From Saccharomonospora cyanea NA-134 (GTDB lineage: Bacteria > Actinomycetota > Actinomycetes > Mycobacteriales > Pseudonocardiaceae): a DNA stretch of 64,000 nucleotides. The position numbers and the translations under genes are program-made. The notes under the pieces are model-generated. The model ran no database searches and was not told the origin of the DNA. It saw only the letters and a program-made list of their open reading frames with translations. The DNA is taken from assembly GCF_000244975.1 (NCBI RefSeq), contig NZ_CM001440.1, positions 919,538 through 983,537 on the forward strand. The letters are read 5' to 3'. Of the stretch, positions 49,258 through 57,411 are shown one piece after another; position 1 is the first letter of the stretch, and each line of letters starts with the position of its first letter.

Positions 49258-50444
49258 CGGTGCAGTACTTCCGTCGGCACGGTGTAGCCGCGGACCCGTT
49301 GCGGGTGGTCGCCGACGGGAATGCGGGCGACCTCGCGGGGGTTGTCGTACGACACCACCGAGATGTCGTCACTGTCGCTGTTGGACAGGAAGCAGTACCG
49401 CCCGTCCGGGGTGGTGGCGGCCCAGTAGGGCTTGTCACCGGTCGGCACGATCGCGTCCACGGTCAGCGCGGGCACCGACAGGATCGCGGCGTAGTCGGAG
49501 ATGGTTCCCGCGTCGCAGATCTTGGTGTGGTCGTCGTTCATGGCGAGCCCGTGGTGCGCCGAGTCGAGCGGGTAGTCGCGTCGCTTCAGCTCCTTCGCCT
49601 CGTCCGAAAGCGGGAGGTGCACGGTGCGCGTGCGGCGTTCCTCTTCGAGGTCGTACTCGACGAAGCCGTTGTGGAACGACAGCTGCGCGTACATCGTGCG
49701 GTTGTCCGGCAGCACCACGAACGGCCGGATGCCCACGCCGAAGTCGATGACCTTCTCGACCTCCAGCGTCTCGGCGTCGATGATCGTGAGTTCCCGGTTG
49801 CCCTTGAGGCCGTCGAGGATCTCGGCGTCGGGTGCGATCACGTTGCCGATCGAGGCGTTGTAGATGGTGCCGCCGTCGGCGGAGAAGCGGTTCTCGTGGG
49901 GGAAGTCGCCGGTGGGGACATCGGCGACGATCTCGCCGGTGGCGGTGTCCACGACGTCGACCACGTCCGCGGTGGTGGCCGACACGAGCAGCCTGCTGCC
50001 GTCGGGGGACAACGCCATGTGATCGGAGCGGTAGCCGTGGACCCGGCGGTGCCAGAGCTGGTCCCCGCTGGCGATGTCGTACGCGGCGACGTCACCGAGG
50101 CTCGGCCGCGACACGTACATGGTGCGGCCGTCGGGCGACACCATGATGTCGTCGACGAGTTGGTCGTGGCCCTCGCCTGCCGTGTTGCGGACCACCGCCA
50201 TGGCGATGCGCTGGTCGATCCGCATCTGCCAGACGCGTTCGTCGAAGTCCCCGACCACGTCGATGCGCTGGTACTTCTCGAACGTGCGCGCGTCGACGAG
50301 GTCGACCGTGCCGTCCCAGTTGTTGCCGACGAACATCACGTCGCTCATCGGCGTGGCGTGTGCCGTCGGGGGGAGTGTGAACACCAGAGCCGCCAGGGTT
50401 ACCGAGGTGGCGGCAGCGCCCAGCCGCCGGAGTCGCTTCCGCAT
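49254..50444 (-). CDS. Secreted YncE-like beta-propeller protein
   Basis: The 396-residue protein has a signal peptide (AAATSVTLAALVFTLPPTAHA) and repeats of the YVTN/YncE seven-bladed propeller (VMFVGNNWDGTVDLVDART, MVSPDGRTMYVSRPS, MALSPDGSRLLVSATT, FSADGGTIYNASIG, TPDGRYCFLSNSDSDDISVVS). Its role is not known; related propellers bind ligands or partner proteins in the envelope. It is transcribed first, with the ceramidase gene overlapping its stop as ATGA. An imperfectly understood inverted repeat lies just upstream. Confidence 0.85.
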   Translation of the reverse strand: MRKRLRRLGAAATSVTLAALVFTLPPTAHATPMSDVMFVGNNWDGTVDLVDARTFEKYQRIDVVGDFDERVWQMRIDQRIAMAVVRNTAGEGHDQLVDDIMVSPDGRTMYVSRPSLGDVAAYDIASGDQLWHRRVHGYRSDHMALSPDGSRLLVSATTADVVDVVDTATGEIVADVPTGDFPHENRFSADGGTIYNASIGNVIAPDAEILDGLKGNRELTIIDAETLEVEKVIDFGVGIRPFVVLPDNRTMYAQLSFHNGFVEYDLEEERRTRTVHLPLSDEAKELKRRDYPLDSAHHGLAMNDDHTKICDAGTISDYAAILSVPALTVDAIVPTGDKPYWAATTPDGRYCFLSNSDSDDISVVSYDNPREVARIPVGDHPQRVRGYTVPTEVLHR

Positions 50445-50470
50445 CGCGCCTACCTACTTCGTCGTAGATA

Positions 50471-50483
50471 TGAATGAGATTCA
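50471..50483. promoter_or_regulatory. Inverted repeat TGAAT-GAG-ATTCA upstream of the propeller/ceramidase operon
   Basis: This perfect 5-3-5 inverted repeat sits 27-39 bp upstream of the propeller start, in an A/T-richer promoter region. It resembles metal-regulator boxes of the Zur/Fur class in spacing but does not match any consensus I can state with confidence. It is listed as an operator candidate. Confidence 0.45.
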
Positions 50484-50533
50484 CGATTGTGGCGATCGGC
50501 GACGGGTGGCGCAAGAGGCGGAACGGGGGAGGC

Positions 50534-51889
50534 TCACACCCCCCAGTCGGGACGCAGCGGCATCGACGCCGCACCCGACGCCGACGGCTTCACACCCAGC
50601 ACCTGGTGCAACTCGATGCGGCGGCGCTCGAAGGCGAGCCGGGACGCCGCCATGTAGAGCGCCCACACGCGCGCCCGCCGAACCCCGGCCTCGCTCACGG
50701 CCTCGGCCCAGTTCGCGTCGAGGTTCTCGCACCACGCCGCGAGCGTCCTCGCGTAGTGCTCGCGCAGGTTCTCCTCGTGCCGCACCTCGAAGCCGTTGTC
50801 CTGCATGGCCGACACGATGGTGCCCACACCCACCAGCTCACCGTCGGGGAAGACGTAGCGGTCGATGAACGGGCCGGTGCGATGCCGCTCCCGCGTGCTC
50901 GGGCGGGTGATGCAGTGGTTGAGCAGCCGTCCGCCCTCCCGCAGCCGGGCGGCCAGGAACCGGAAGTATCCCGGTAGGTTTCGCGCGCCCACGTGTTCAG
51001 TGAGGCCGATGGAGGACACGGCGTCGAACCCGGTCTCGGGGACGTCGCGGTAGTCGCCGTGCCGCACCTCGGCGCGGTCGGTCAGCCCGCGCCGCCGCAG
51101 CTCCTCCCGCGCCCACTCCGCCTGCTCGCGGGACAGCGTCACGCCCACGGCCCGCACCCCGTAGTGCTCGGCCGCGTGCGCCACCATGCCGCCCCAGCCG
51201 CAGCCGACGTCGAGCAGGCGCATGCCCGGCCGCAGCCCGAGCTTGCGGCACACGAGGTCGAACTTGTGGAACTGCGCCTGTTCGAGACCGGCCTCGGGGG
51301 TGGGGTAGCACGCGCAGGTGTAGGCCATCGACGGCCCCAGGACCAGTTCGTAGAACCGGTTCGACACGTCGTAGTGCCGCGTGATCGCCACGCTGTCGCG
51401 GCGCTTCGAGTGCCGCAGGCCCCCCAGTGCCCTCCTCACCCGGCCCGGTGCCTCCTCCGGCGGCAGCGGCACCCAGCGCAGATAGCGTGGGCCGAGGTCG
51501 CGCAGGAGCGCCCAGGCCTGGGCCGGGCCGAGACCGTCCATCACGCTCGTCAGCGCGCGCAGCACCTCGTACAGGTCTCCCGTGACGCCGAGCTCGCCGG
51601 TCACGTACGCGCGCGCGAGCCCGAGTTCGCCCGGTGCCGAGAGCAGGTAGGCCAGTGCCGTGGGCGAGCGCAATTCGAGGCGCAGAGGCGCGGACGCGTC
51701 ACCCACGGCGCTCCCGTCGTACGCGGTGATGGCCACGGACGAATCGGCGGACAGCAGGTGTGCGAGCGCTGAGCACACCGTCGGGTGCGGTCGCCTCGGC
51801 GTCCGCACGGTCCGCTGTCCGTTACCCGTCGGCGGCGGTGCCGACGGCTCCCACGTGGTGTCGGGCGCCGCGTTACCCATCCGACTCAC
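50534..51889 (-). CDS. tmsB: SAM-dependent fatty-acyl methyltransferase (CFA-synthase family, TmsB-type)
   Basis: The 451-residue protein is a cyclopropane-fatty-acid-synthase-like enzyme, with the SAM motif LDVGCGWGGMVAHAAEHYG near residue 230 and GVTLSREQAEWAREE after it. In Corynebacteriales and Thermobifida, tmsB with tmsA makes 10-methyl branched acids: TmsB adds a methylene at C10 of oleoyl phospholipids. Here it follows tmsA with a 15-bp gap. The GTG start at 51889 and an ATG at 51880 are both served by AGGAGAGGAG. A true cyclopropane synthase is the alternative but the tmsA partner argues against it. Confidence 0.85.
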   Translation of the reverse strand: MSRMGNAAPDTTWEPSAPPPTGNGQRTVRTPRRPHPTVCSALAHLLSADSSVAITAYDGSAVGDASAPLRLELRSPTALAYLLSAPGELGLARAYVTGELGVTGDLYEVLRALTSVMDGLGPAQAWALLRDLGPRYLRWVPLPPEEAPGRVRRALGGLRHSKRRDSVAITRHYDVSNRFYELVLGPSMAYTCACYPTPEAGLEQAQFHKFDLVCRKLGLRPGMRLLDVGCGWGGMVAHAAEHYGVRAVGVTLSREQAEWAREELRRRGLTDRAEVRHGDYRDVPETGFDAVSSIGLTEHVGARNLPGYFRFLAARLREGGRLLNHCITRPSTRERHRTGPFIDRYVFPDGELVGVGTIVSAMQDNGFEVRHEENLREHYARTLAAWCENLDANWAEAVSEAGVRRARVWALYMAASRLAFERRRIELHQVLGVKPSASGAASMPLRPDWGV

Positions 51890-51904
51890 ACTCCTCTCCT
51901 CGCG

Positions 51905-53314
51905 CTACTCGGCTCTGACGCACTTGGCGTAGAGGTCCAGCAGGCGGCCACGGGGGTCGTAGCGGCGCTTGAGCCGCTCGTAGGCCACGCCGCCGTAGAG
52001 GCTCCAGAACGTCCGCTCGTCGTAGAACGCCTCCGAGTACAGCGACTTGCGACCGCCGAGCTCGGTGACCTTCTCCTCGACCGACCGGTTGTGCACGCCA
52101 CGGGGCGCGCCCTTCCGTGTCGGCACCGTGCCCCAGAACCCGAAGTTGACGTACAGCGTGTTCGGGTCGAGTTCGTAGAGCGGCCACTGCCGGTCGGGAT
52201 GCCGCTGGCGCACCGGACAGATCCACACCGGACTGAGCGGGACGTCGCGGTGCAGGAAGTCGAGGAACTCCGCCGCGGCGTCGACCGGCACCTCGACGTC
52301 CTGCACCACGGCCTCGCGCCGCGGCCTGCCCAGCAGCCGGTTCACGCGGTTGGAGAGGTCGTACCGGCGATCGAACGCCACGACCTTCCAGTACACGTCC
52401 GAACGCAGTCGCTGCGGGCCGAGCAGCAGGCGCACCGGACGGTTCTGCACGCCCAACGCGCGTGAGCACCAGAACCAGTCGGTGTCCCACCGCCAGAGGT
52501 AGTCCCGCGTGTGCAGGTAGTCGATGTCGTGCTCGCGGACGGACCGGTAGTAGATGTCCAGCCACGTGTAGTCGCTGAGCCGGGGCGCCTCGTCGGTGAA
52601 CGTGCCCAGGGTCAGGTACAGCTCGTCCGAGCCGAACACCGTGCCGTCGACGAAGTCCGCCGCACCCTCCGCGCAGACCCTGGCCAGCTCGGCGAAGTAG
52701 GTGCTGGGATCGGTGTGTCGCACGTGCCGCAGCCGCACGTAGGGTCGCACCGGCTCCAGCTCGATGCGCAGCCGCAGCGCGTACCCGAGCGTGCCGTACG
52801 AGTTGGGGAAGCCGAAGAACAGTTCGGAGTGCTCGCCATCCGGCCGGGCGATCACCACCTCGCCGTCACCGGTGAGGATCTCCGCCTCCAGCACCGACTC
52901 GTGCGGCATGCCGTTGCGGAACGACGAGGACTCGATGCCGAGCCCCGTCACGGCCCCGCCGACGGTGATGGTCTTGAGTTGCGGCACCACCAGCGGCATC
53001 AGCCCGTGCGGCAGGGTCGCGTCCACCAGTCGCTCGTAGGTGACCATGCCCTCCACGTCGGCCGTGCGGGCCACCGGGTCGACGTCGAGGACGTGTGTCA
53101 GCTCCGAGACGTCCAGCCCGGCCGAGGTCCGGCTCCGGGAGCGGAAGAGGTTCGAGGTCCGCTTGGCCAGCCGCACGGGGAGATCCGGGGGTTGGGCGGC
53201 GAGTCGGGCCCGCAACGCCGCCACGCGTTCGGCGTGGCCGGGTGCGGCAGTGGGCGAGGTGGCCGGGGACGCGCCCGGCTCCGGGTACGACGCCGACCGG
53301 TTGTCCTGCACCAT
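51905..53314 (-). CDS. tmsA: FAD-dependent oxidoreductase (TmsA-type, 10-methylene reductase)
   Basis: The 469-residue protein has a FAD-binding type 4 (VAO-like) domain (TADVEGMVTYERLVD, ITVGGAVTGLGIESSSFRNGMPHESV), then a C-terminal domain with many aromatic residues. It resembles DWF1/Dim-like flavoproteins that reduce double bonds. In the tms pathway it reduces the methylene formed by TmsB to a methyl group with NADPH, giving 10-methyl stearate (tuberculostearate). The start Met (VQDNRSAS) at 53314 is the first in-frame ATG within a plausible distance; longer frames run upstream into the MerR region and are shadows. Confidence 0.85.
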   Translation of the reverse strand: MVQDNRSASYPEPGASPATSPTAAPGHAERVAALRARLAAQPPDLPVRLAKRTSNLFRSRSRTSAGLDVSELTHVLDVDPVARTADVEGMVTYERLVDATLPHGLMPLVVPQLKTITVGGAVTGLGIESSSFRNGMPHESVLEAEILTGDGEVVIARPDGEHSELFFGFPNSYGTLGYALRLRIELEPVRPYVRLRHVRHTDPSTYFAELARVCAEGAADFVDGTVFGSDELYLTLGTFTDEAPRLSDYTWLDIYYRSVREHDIDYLHTRDYLWRWDTDWFWCSRALGVQNRPVRLLLGPQRLRSDVYWKVVAFDRRYDLSNRVNRLLGRPRREAVVQDVEVPVDAAAEFLDFLHRDVPLSPVWICPVRQRHPDRQWPLYELDPNTLYVNFGFWGTVPTRKGAPRGVHNRSVEEKVTELGGRKSLYSEAFYDERTFWSLYGGVAYERLKRRYDPRGRLLDLYAKCVRAE

Positions 53315-53366
53315 GGACTCAAGAATCGCCCCTGGTCGCGGGCACTGCCAGGTGAGCGGACGGCAT

Positions 53367-53717
53367 TCACCCCGTGCTGTCGCCGGTTGGCCCTTCCGGG
53401 TGCTGCTCACCGAGTTCGGCGAGGTGTTGCCGGAGCCGTGCGATCTCTTTCCGCGCCTCCTCCAGCTCGCGTTCCAGTCGCAGGATGCGCTGTGCCGACG
53501 CGAGGTTGTGGCCCTCGTCGAACAACTCCCGCAGCCGGTTCGCGAGGCCGAGCTGGTGGCGGGAGTATCGGCGGTGGCCACCGCTCGACCGCTGCGGCGT
53601 GACGACGCCCGCGTTGTCGAGGCTGCGCAGGAACGGCTGTTCCACTCCCAGCAGCTCGGCGGCCTGGCCTGTGCTGAAGGCGGGGTAGTGCTCGTCGTCG
53701 AGCTTCCGCAGGTTCAT
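53367..53717 (-). CDS. MerR-family transcriptional regulator
   Basis: The 116-residue protein has a MerR winged helix (YPAFSTGQAAELLGVEQPFLRSLDNAG, then RSSGGHRRYSRHQLGLANRLREL) and a C-terminal coiled coil (RILRLERELEEARKEIARLRQHL) for dimerisation, but no effector domain. It lies 53 bp upstream of tmsA on the same strand, so it may control tmsAB or itself; a 15-bp palindrome just upstream is a candidate site. HspR-like small MerR proteins are similar in size. Confidence 0.87.
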   Translation of the reverse strand: MNLRKLDDEHYPAFSTGQAAELLGVEQPFLRSLDNAGVVTPQRSSGGHRRYSRHQLGLANRLRELFDEGHNLASAQRILRLERELEEARKEIARLRQHLAELGEQHPEGPTGDSTG

Positions 53718-53756
53718 CGCGGCACGCTCCCAGCAACGTACTTCGGGACCATCCCA

Positions 53757-53771
53757 CCTAGTTTAACTAGG
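53757..53771. promoter_or_regulatory. Palindrome CCTAGTT-T-AACTAGG upstream of the MerR gene
   Basis: This perfect 15-bp palindrome is 40-54 bp upstream of the MerR start and close to the divergent promoter at 53780. Its A/T-rich centre is unusual for this DNA. It may be the binding site of the MerR protein or of another regulator of the divergent gene. Confidence 0.55.
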
Positions 53772-53779
53772 GCCGTCGG

Positions 53780-53808
53780 TTGACCCAATCTTCATTGATC
53801 GATATAAG
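53780..53808 (+). promoter_or_regulatory. Canonical sigma-70-type promoter
   Basis: TTGACC and TATAAG are separated by 17 bp, close to the ideal for the principal vegetative sigma factor. This is the clearest promoter in the window. It points to the small unknown gene that starts about 60 bp downstream. Confidence 0.8.
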
Positions 53809-53869
53809 TTTTATGGGTTCAGTTGGCAGGTAACCAGAAGCACTCGATAGAAAAGTGGGTGACACTGTC

Positions 53870-54274
53870 GTGACTGTTCTGAACTCTCCGGCGGTTTCCG
53901 AGCTCGACGACGCGGCTCGGGCCGTGGAACGGGCGGGTGAGGGATTGCAACGAGCCTGCACGACGCTTGCCCGGCGTGGCGACGACGTCCGCGCCCTTCG
54001 CGCGGCCGTCCGCAGTGCCGCGCGGCTCACGCGGGCCCTCGCCACGGCCGTGGACGGCATCGTCGACCACGTCCCCCGGTCGGTGGTGCGGGCGGAGACG
54101 GCCGACGATCTGGTCGCCGACCTCAAGGCTCTGCGCAACTGTCTCGCCACGGGCGCGGCCGTGGCGGACCCGGCGCTCGACGACCTGCGCGACCTCACCC
54201 TGTCCGACCCCGAAGGTGAGTTCGCGCGGAGCTACCAGGAGTGGGCCGCCGCCAGCACGTCCGCCGGGTCGTAA
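53870..54274 (+). CDS. Uncharacterised small helical protein
   Basis: The protein of about 134 residues is almost entirely alpha-helical by eye (AVSELDDAARAVERAGEGLQRAC, DVRALRAAVRSAARLTRALATAVDGIV, ADDLVADLKALRNCLATGA), with no signal peptide, membrane segment or catalytic motif. I do not recognise a family. It has a strong, canonical promoter. The start may be the GTG at 53870 or an earlier GTG at 53855. Its 3' end overlaps the convergent oxidase gene by 43 bp. The helix pattern could form a four-helix bundle. Confidence 0.7.
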   Translation: MTVLNSPAVSELDDAARAVERAGEGLQRACTTLARRGDDVRALRAAVRSAARLTRALATAVDGIVDHVPRSVVRAETADDLVADLKALRNCLATGAAVADPALDDLRDLTLSDPEGEFARSYQEWAAASTSAGS

Positions 54275-55602
54275 CGCCGCCGTGCCGCCGTCAGCGCCGA
54301 CCACGCGTCACCGAAGTGGCACTGCCGGTCGACCGAGCCCCTCGGCAGCGCGCTTCCGGGATAGACCGTGCCGCCCGCGGCGACGACGCGCTCGTACAGT
54401 GCCGCGTTGCGTTCCAGCTCGCGGGCCAGCCCGATCGGGTCGCGTGGATCGGCGACGGTCAGCAGGCCGAGCAACCACACGGGAGTGTCCGTGGGCTCGG
54501 CCCGAGGTAACCGCAACAGCGGCGTGGCGATCCGGTCGGCCCGCAGCGGGTAGAGCAGCACGGTGTCCGACGCACCGGGTTCCAGCCCGGCCAGTGCGTG
54601 GGCGACGACGTCGGTGACCGCGTCGTCGGGCAGGAACACCGTGAGCCACGGATGCGGGCGGAACCACTCGCCGCTGTCGCGCAGCGAGACCTCGCCGTCG
54701 GCCATCCGGTCGCAGAACCCGCCGTAGGAGTACTCGGCCGTCTCGGTGAGCGAGGCGTCGAACGACAACCCGTCCAGCAGCGTGGTTTCATCCACTTCGG
54801 ACGGTAGGAGGAAGTACGACGTGGTGTCCACGCGGTAGAGCCACTCGCCCGCGACGTCCAGCAGCGCGCGGCCTTCGACGTGGTCGAACCGCTCCTCGGC
54901 CACCACGGTGCGCTGGTCGGCCACGAACGTCGCGAGGTCGCGGTAGTACAGCTTACGCCGACGGGCGCGCTGTGCCGCGCCACCGAGGGCGACCGTCGCG
55001 CGCGTGATCACGCCGCACCACCCCGACCCCGCCCTCACCGCGTCGAAGAGTTCGGGTTCCCGCTCAGGCGAGCAGCGCACGACCTCCCCGCTGCCGGTCA
55101 CCACCTCCAGTTCGGTGACCGTGTCCGTCTGGGCCCCGTGCCGGTGGCTCGCTCCGCCGACGCCACCGACCGACAGGGTGCCGCCCACGGAGAGGCCGAG
55201 GTAGTCGGGAAGGACCTTCGGCGTGAGACCTCGGGCGAGTGCCGACTCGGTGACCCGGCGCCACGACGCCCCCGCGTCGGCCACCACTTCCGCGCCCACG
55301 CCGGGGTGTACGCGGGCCATGCCCGTGAGGTCCAGCACGAGACCGCCTTCCGTGAGGCTCTGCCCGAAGCACGAGTGACCGGAGCCGCGGGGCACCACGG
55401 GTGTTCCGGTGTCGGACGCGAAGGAGAGCACCGCGGCGACGTCGGCCGTGGAGGACGGCCGCACCACCGCACCGGGGCGTAGACGCACCAGCCCGCCCCA
55501 GTCGCGGGCGAACCGGGAAAGCGTCGCCTCGTCGTCGGTGACGGTGCAGGTGGAGTCGGCCGAGGCCGGCAGGAACGCGGACAGGTGGGCGGCGAGCGAC
55601 AC
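54232..55602 (-). CDS. FAD-linked oxidase, VAO family (covalent-flavin type)
   Basis: The 456-residue protein has a type 4 FAD-binding domain with VVPRGSGHSCFGQSLTEGGLV (the His in GHS is the usual site of 8-alpha-histidyl FAD linkage) and VGGTLSVGGVGGASHRHGAQTD for the second flavin segment. The C-terminus RRRYDPADVLAAAHSW is typical of berberine-bridge and cytokinin-dehydrogenase-like enzymes. The pattern GRGHS-GQ near residue 75 is closest to cytokinin-type oxidases by my reading. The substrate is not known. It is not in an operon. Confidence 0.82.
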   Translation of the reverse strand: MSLAAHLSAFLPASADSTCTVTDDEATLSRFARDWGGLVRLRPGAVVRPSSTADVAAVLSFASDTGTPVVPRGSGHSCFGQSLTEGGLVLDLTGMARVHPGVGAEVVADAGASWRRVTESALARGLTPKVLPDYLGLSVGGTLSVGGVGGASHRHGAQTDTVTELEVVTGSGEVVRCSPEREPELFDAVRAGSGWCGVITRATVALGGAAQRARRRKLYYRDLATFVADQRTVVAEERFDHVEGRALLDVAGEWLYRVDTTSYFLLPSEVDETTLLDGLSFDASLTETAEYSYGGFCDRMADGEVSLRDSGEWFRPHPWLTVFLPDDAVTDVVAHALAGLEPGASDTVLLYPLRADRIATPLLRLPRAEPTDTPVWLLGLLTVADPRDPIGLARELERNAALYERVVAAGGTVYPGSALPRGSVDRQCHFGDAWSALTAARRRYDPADVLAAAHSW

Positions 55603-55819
55603 GGCGTGACTGTAGCGGCCCGGCCGGGCCGGAACGCTCGTCCCGCTCCCCGACGCCTGCGACGCGTCCGGGGCACGGGCTCAATCACACGGAAGCAGGC
55701 TGAGGACTCGGTGCGTCCTGACCGATTTTCACCGGACGGGAAGGCAGTGCGGTGTGTTTTCCGTCTCTTTTCCGGGTATATCCCGCAAGATCATCCAGCG
55801 TTCGCGAGAGGAGCGAGTG

Positions 55820-55969
55820 ATGCGCGACATCGACCCCACCCAGACCGAGGCTGTCGAGCCGGGCGACACCGTGGCCGCCGGAGTGTCCGCAGCGAGTGGA
55901 GTCGTCGTCACCACCTCGTTCGACGATGACGACGACCTGGAGCCCACCATCGTACGGGGTCGTGAGTAG
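55820..55969 (+). CDS. Small acidic peptide, possible RiPP-type precursor
   Basis: This short gene of 49 codons has a strong GAGAGGAG ribosome-binding site before its ATG. The peptide has an N-terminal acidic region (MRDIDPTQTEAVEPGD), an Ala/Ser/Val stretch (AAGVSAASGVVV), then TTSFDDDDDLEPTIVRGRE. The Thr/Ser-plus-Asp-rich C-terminus resembles core peptides of ester-linked RiPPs, but no modifying enzyme is adjacent; the nearest ATP-grasp gene is 5 kb away. It could also be a conserved small protein of another type. The coding nature is likely; the function is not known. Confidence 0.55.
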   Translation: MRDIDPTQTEAVEPGDTVAAGVSAASGVVVTTSFDDDDDLEPTIVRGRE

Positions 55970-56123
55970 GGGATCCCGCCTGCGCTCACCGGCGCGAAGC
56001 CCGCGTACCGGTCCGTGACCGTCGATGCCATGCCGACCGCGGCCGAGATGACGGACCAGGTCAGACCCGACGATCGACCGGGGCGCCTCCCCGCACCGGG
56101 CGGGGACGACCATGCCGGTGTGG

Positions 56124-57314
56124 TCAGCGGAGGCTGCCGACGGCGCGGACCCTCCACACCAACAGTCCGGTCACAAGGAAGGAAGCTCCGGCGAGCCACA
56201 ACACGACTTCGAGCGTGAGGGCGTCGACGATCACGCCGCCGGCCAGTGCGCCGAGGCCGATCGCCAGGTTGAACACGGACACCCACAGGCTGGACGCTGC
56301 CTCGACGGCCTGTGGTGCCGCCCTGATCATCCAGGTTTGCAGGCTCACGGACACGCCGCCGTACGCCAGTCCCCATGCGATCAACAGAGCGATCCCGCCC
56401 GCTGCGGAGGAGCCCACCGCGGGAAAGAGCAGCAGCACCGCTGCCAGGGCGCCGACGATCACCAGCACCGTCCGGCGGAGTTGTCGTGCCAGGGTCGCGC
56501 CCGCGAGGAAGTTGCCCGCCATGCCCGCCAGGCCGAATCCGAACAACAGCGGTCCCACAAGGTCGTCACTGACACCGGACAGCTGTTGGAGTATCGGGCG
56601 CACGAAGGTGTAAGCGACGAAGTGGCCCGTCACGATCAGGAGGGTCGCGAGGATACCGATGCGCACGGCCCGGTTGCGGAACTGGTCGACCAGGTCCCGA
56701 GGTCCGACCGGACGAGACGCGGCCAACGGTGGCAGCATTCCGAGCAGGGCGATCAGTACGACCAGGGCGAGACCGCTGAGCGTGGCGAAGGCGACGCGCC
56801 ATCCGGTGAGATCACCGAGAACCGTGCCGATCGGCACGCCGAAGACGTTCGCGGCCCCGACACCGCCGAAGATGATGGCGGTGGCGCGTGGTACCCGGTC
56901 GGCGCTCACCAGGCGGACAGCCAGCCCACCGGCGACGGCCCAGAAGCCACCGATCGCCACCCCGACGAGGGCCCGCGAGGCGATGAGTACGCCGAAGTTC
57001 GGCGCGAGGCCGGAGACCACGTTGGCCAGGGTCATCAGACCCATCAGCCCGACGAGTAACCACCGCCGGTCCATCCGGCCGACAAGAACCGGTACCACCG
57101 GAGCGGCCAGCCCGGCGACGACGCTGGTCACGGTCACCATCAAGCCGGCCGTGCCCGCGGACACCGACAGTGCCGACTCCACGCGGGTCAGCAGTCCGAC
57201 AGGTAGTTGCTCGGCGGTCACCAGCAGGAACGTTCCGAACGACACGACGACGACCGCGAGCCAGCGGTCGGTTCGACGTGTCCGGGGCTGGATCGCAGGG
57301 TCTGCGGTCGTCAC
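56124..57314 (-). CDS. Major facilitator superfamily efflux transporter
   Basis: The 396-residue protein has twelve membrane helices, with motif A-like GRMDRRWLLVGLMGLMTLAN after helix 2 and GGVGAANVFGVPIGTVLGD in helix 5 (the motif C of drug exporters). It resembles AraJ/PbuE-like antiporters for sugars, purines or drugs. The GTG at 57314 with GGGAG is chosen. It is divergent from the TetR gene and shares its operators, so it is probably an inducible exporter. Confidence 0.88.
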   Translation of the reverse strand: MTTADPAIQPRTRRTDRWLAVVVVSFGTFLLVTAEQLPVGLLTRVESALSVSAGTAGLMVTVTSVVAGLAAPVVPVLVGRMDRRWLLVGLMGLMTLANVVSGLAPNFGVLIASRALVGVAIGGFWAVAGGLAVRLVSADRVPRATAIIFGGVGAANVFGVPIGTVLGDLTGWRVAFATLSGLALVVLIALLGMLPPLAASRPVGPRDLVDQFRNRAVRIGILATLLIVTGHFVAYTFVRPILQQLSGVSDDLVGPLLFGFGLAGMAGNFLAGATLARQLRRTVLVIVGALAAVLLLFPAVGSSAAGGIALLIAWGLAYGGVSVSLQTWMIRAAPQAVEAASSLWVSVFNLAIGLGALAGGVIVDALTLEVVLWLAGASFLVTGLLVWRVRAVGSLR

Positions 57315-57333
57315 CGTTCGATCTCCCTCACAG

Positions 57334-57389
57334 ATATGGGAGCGATCGCTCCCGTATGCTGTGAAACTAGTATGGGAGCGATCGTTCCG
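57334..57389. promoter_or_regulatory. Paired TetR operators between MFS and TetR genes
   Basis: Site 1 (57334-57357) is centred on the perfect palindrome GGGAGCGATCGCTCCC with one mismatch in the outer four bases. Site 2 (57371-57389) repeats TATGGGAGCGATCG with a weaker right half. The two are about 36 bp apart, facing the two promoters, as expected for a TetR repressor of the divergent exporter. Confidence 0.78.
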
Positions 57390-57411
57390 CAATCTTGGTA
57401 CGCTGTGGGGC

